Shown in pieces: positions 62,201 to 64,000 of a stretch of 64,000 nucleotides of DNA. The stretch's first letter is position 1. Every line of letters begins with the position of its first letter. The notes under the pieces are model-generated. The model was not told where the DNA came from and did no database searches. It was given only the letters and a program-made list of their open reading frames with translations. The translations under genes and the position numbers were made by a program. Source of the DNA: Musa acuminata AAA Group (Eukaryota > Streptophyta > Magnoliopsida > Zingiberales > Musaceae); assembly GCF_036884655.1 (NCBI RefSeq), contig NC_088330.1, forward strand, positions 31,313,001 through 31,377,000, written 5' to 3'.

Positions 62201-62599
62201 GAGATCAAGATATACAAGGTTGGAGAGAGCCGAGATGGTCGGAGGAATGACGCCGTCGAGCTGGTTGTAGGAGAGGTTGAGACCGACGAGTGATCTCAGC
62301 GTTGAGAAGTTGAGAGCATCGAGTGGCCCTTCTAAGCTCATGTTCGGCAGGGACATGTCGGTGATGACAGGGCGTCCTCTGTGCGTAAGGTTGCACGTAA
62401 CTCCAGTCCAATTGCACGGATTAGAGCTGAGATTCCAGGATTCAAGGAATTGCTGGCCGTGAAGGGTGGACTTCCAGTGGAGTAGGGTTCTCGCTTGTGA
62501 CCCGAGTGAAGCTGTCACCGAGACAAGATGAAGAGAGAGCAGCAGCAGGAGGAGGAGAGTGGTGGAGAGGAGCCGCCAGTTGTGCAGCTGGGATGCCAT
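59207..62599 (-). CDS. LRR receptor-like kinase gene A3 (MIK2-like), two exons
   Basis: Third copy of gene A, encoding a 1053-aa protein identical to A1 and A2. Exon 1 is 62599-59800, the intron 59799-59569 and exon 2 59568-59207. The only change I see is G at 61595 (A at 2691 and 30577), a synonymous ATT to ATC Ile codon in an LRR. Promoter, intron and flanks are the same as in A2. All kinase and LRR features are present, so it should be functional. Three identical receptors would raise gene dosage rather than recognition range, unless the copies are an assembly artefact. Confidence 0.92.
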
Positions 62600-62657
62600 A
62601 ACTGCAGTGTAGCTAATCTGGGGGAGGATGTTGTACTGCGAGCAAACAAAGGGCCCC

Positions 62658-62665
62658 CTTATATA
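62658..62665 (-). promoter_or_regulatory. TATA box of gene A3
   Basis: TATATAAG on the minus strand, same spacing as A1 and A2. W-box-type TTGACT at 62941-62946. Confidence 0.65.
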
Positions 62666-63189
62666 AAATGTATGAGATGGATGTGAACTATCGGGAACCG
62701 AGTGGGACACATTTGAGTCTCGAGCATCCTCACCAGCGGGGCTAAAGCTGGATGGTATCACCCGTTCTCATACTGTCCCCTCCGCAAAGTTTGGTGGAAG
62801 GTTAAGAACCATTCCTTTCGATCATCACCACTGATCACTTTTCATTTGTTAAAGCATAAAGTGGACTCATATTATTACTTGGAGAAATCAATGTCATATA
62901 AGAAGAAGCACAAGAAAAACTTTGTAGCAGTAGATTTCTGAGTCAAGTCAGCTGATCTTATCAAGTTCAGCATATTCCTTCTGCCAACTGGGAGTCATTT
63001 TATAATGTTAAAGAAGAATAGCTTTTGTGACATTAAAATAAGAAGAGTTTTGCTGATGATTAATTTTCTGCAGGTGCGGCCAAATGATCAAGATTCGGAA
63101 TCCCATTTGAGACGTCGACTTTCTATAAATCAAATGTGCAGTTAAAACTATTGTCATTTATTAATGCATAAAGAGATATATGATTTCAT

Positions 63190-64000
63190 AGCTTCCGACA
63201 TCAGGTTGGGTAGAGAGGAGGTGCGAAACCTATCCAATGGTTCATTTTAAATGAGTTGGATCCTGATTCGATTTGGTTGATCCACAGTGGATTCGGAACT
63301 TGATAGTGAAACCATCAGAGCCAGGAGATTTATCGAGGCAAATGGAGGATAGAGTATTCCAGATTTGAACGATGGGCATTATGAAGAATACCTCAACCAA
63401 TGAGACTAGGCCATATGTTAGGCTTCAAAGGATAAGGATCCTACTTCCCAAAGTCATAATAGAATGAGACAAAGGCAAGGGACATGCATGATGTGTTGGT
63501 CTGGGACAATTTGGTTTTGGACATTAAAGGTGCTTAATTTGGTTTTGATGGCTGCGAATGGCAACCCGGGCATGGTAGTATTTAGTGTTGAGGTCCCCAT
63601 CATTAATCCATTTAACCTTGGTGTGAGACCACCATCTAAGATTAACGTGGCGAAGGAGGGCATTATATTTGTTACGAAGACAAATAAGTGCTTAAGAGCA
63701 AAATCACATTGTTTAAGAGAGTATCAGCTTGAGTGGATGCAAGAAGGTCTTGAATCCTTGAGTCTATCAAGATTATTTGAGATATTTGTTAGAGGGGAAG
63801 TGAATCAGGAAGAGCGAGACCAAGATCTAGAAATAAGATCATGGGACTTAGGATGTTCAACCCAAAAATTCTGGAAGTAAAACAGCTTGTTAGTAGGTTT
63901 GTGTAAAGGAGAGATGAAAACAAAAATGGAGCAATGATCTAAAGCAAACTAAGGGACCCTCCCAATTGTTACATGATATTTATTTTGGGCCAGAGAAACT
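63190..64000 (-). mobile_element. LINE (L1-type) relic, unit 3 (runs off window)
   Basis: Identical to 32172-32982 of unit 2, with the same NTKYYHAR-type linker and RT start on the minus strand. It continues past 63748, where unit 1 is deleted, so units 2 and 3 share the undeleted state. Confidence 0.62.

Larger units (their letters stand above)
58905..64000. repeat. Segmental duplication unit 3 (right end outside window)
   Basis: Start of a third unit, holding gene A3 and the beginning of the LINE relic before the window ends. From 58365 to 64000 it matches 27347-32982 with a single difference seen by eye (61595 G versus 30577 A). Left of 58365 differences from unit 2 appear again (58364 A versus 27346 T, and several more toward 58020). 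Confidence 0.93.

Overview
The window is nuclear DNA of a flowering plant. It has large spliced leucine-rich-repeat receptor kinase (LRR-RLK) genes with single GT..AG introns, AT-rich intergenic DNA full of decayed LTR retrotransposons and a LINE, and many microsatellites. The genes resemble the MIK2 / 'MDIS1-interacting receptor-like kinase 2' group. A monocot, perhaps of the banana/ginger order, is my impression only; no marker in the window fixes the species.

The whole window is a head-to-tail tandem segmental duplication with a unit of about 28-31 kb. Unit 1 occupies 1-27886 (its left end lies outside), unit 2 is 27887-58904, and unit 3 starts at 58905 and runs off the right edge. Each complete unit reads, left to right: LRR-RLK gene A (minus strand); a LINE relic; LRR-RLK gene B (minus strand); an AT-rich stretch with a decayed minisatellite; an orphan copy of gene B's promoter; the broken 5' end of a third LRR-RLK (relic C); a fragment of a fourth gene's 3' flank (relic D); a truncated plus-strand Ty1/copia element; a Ty3/gypsy relic (minus strand); and a near-complete minus-strand Ty1/copia element with two LTRs and a 5-bp target-site duplication, inserted at the 5' (gag-side) edge of the gypsy relic. 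After it the next gene A begins.

Five substantial receptor genes are present. A1, A2 and A3 each encode 1053 aa and are intact. B2 (1024 aa) is intact. B1 carries one nonsense codon at residue 754, just after the kinase glycine loop. All have a signal peptide, an LRR N-cap, 22-23 LRRs, one membrane span and an RD-type Ser/Thr kinase. The single intron interrupts the APE codon. Such receptors sense extracellular peptides or pathogen molecules at the plasma membrane and signal through the kinase.

The main evolutionary signal is mosaic divergence. The block around gene A is essentially identical in all three units, introns and flanks included; I see one synonymous difference. The rest of units 1 and 2 differs by scattered SNPs and indels, and the two B genes differ mostly on the LRR ligand-facing surface while their kinases are almost identical. 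This looks like recent gene conversion or unequal crossing-over of gene A inside an older array, with an assembly artefact as the main alternative.
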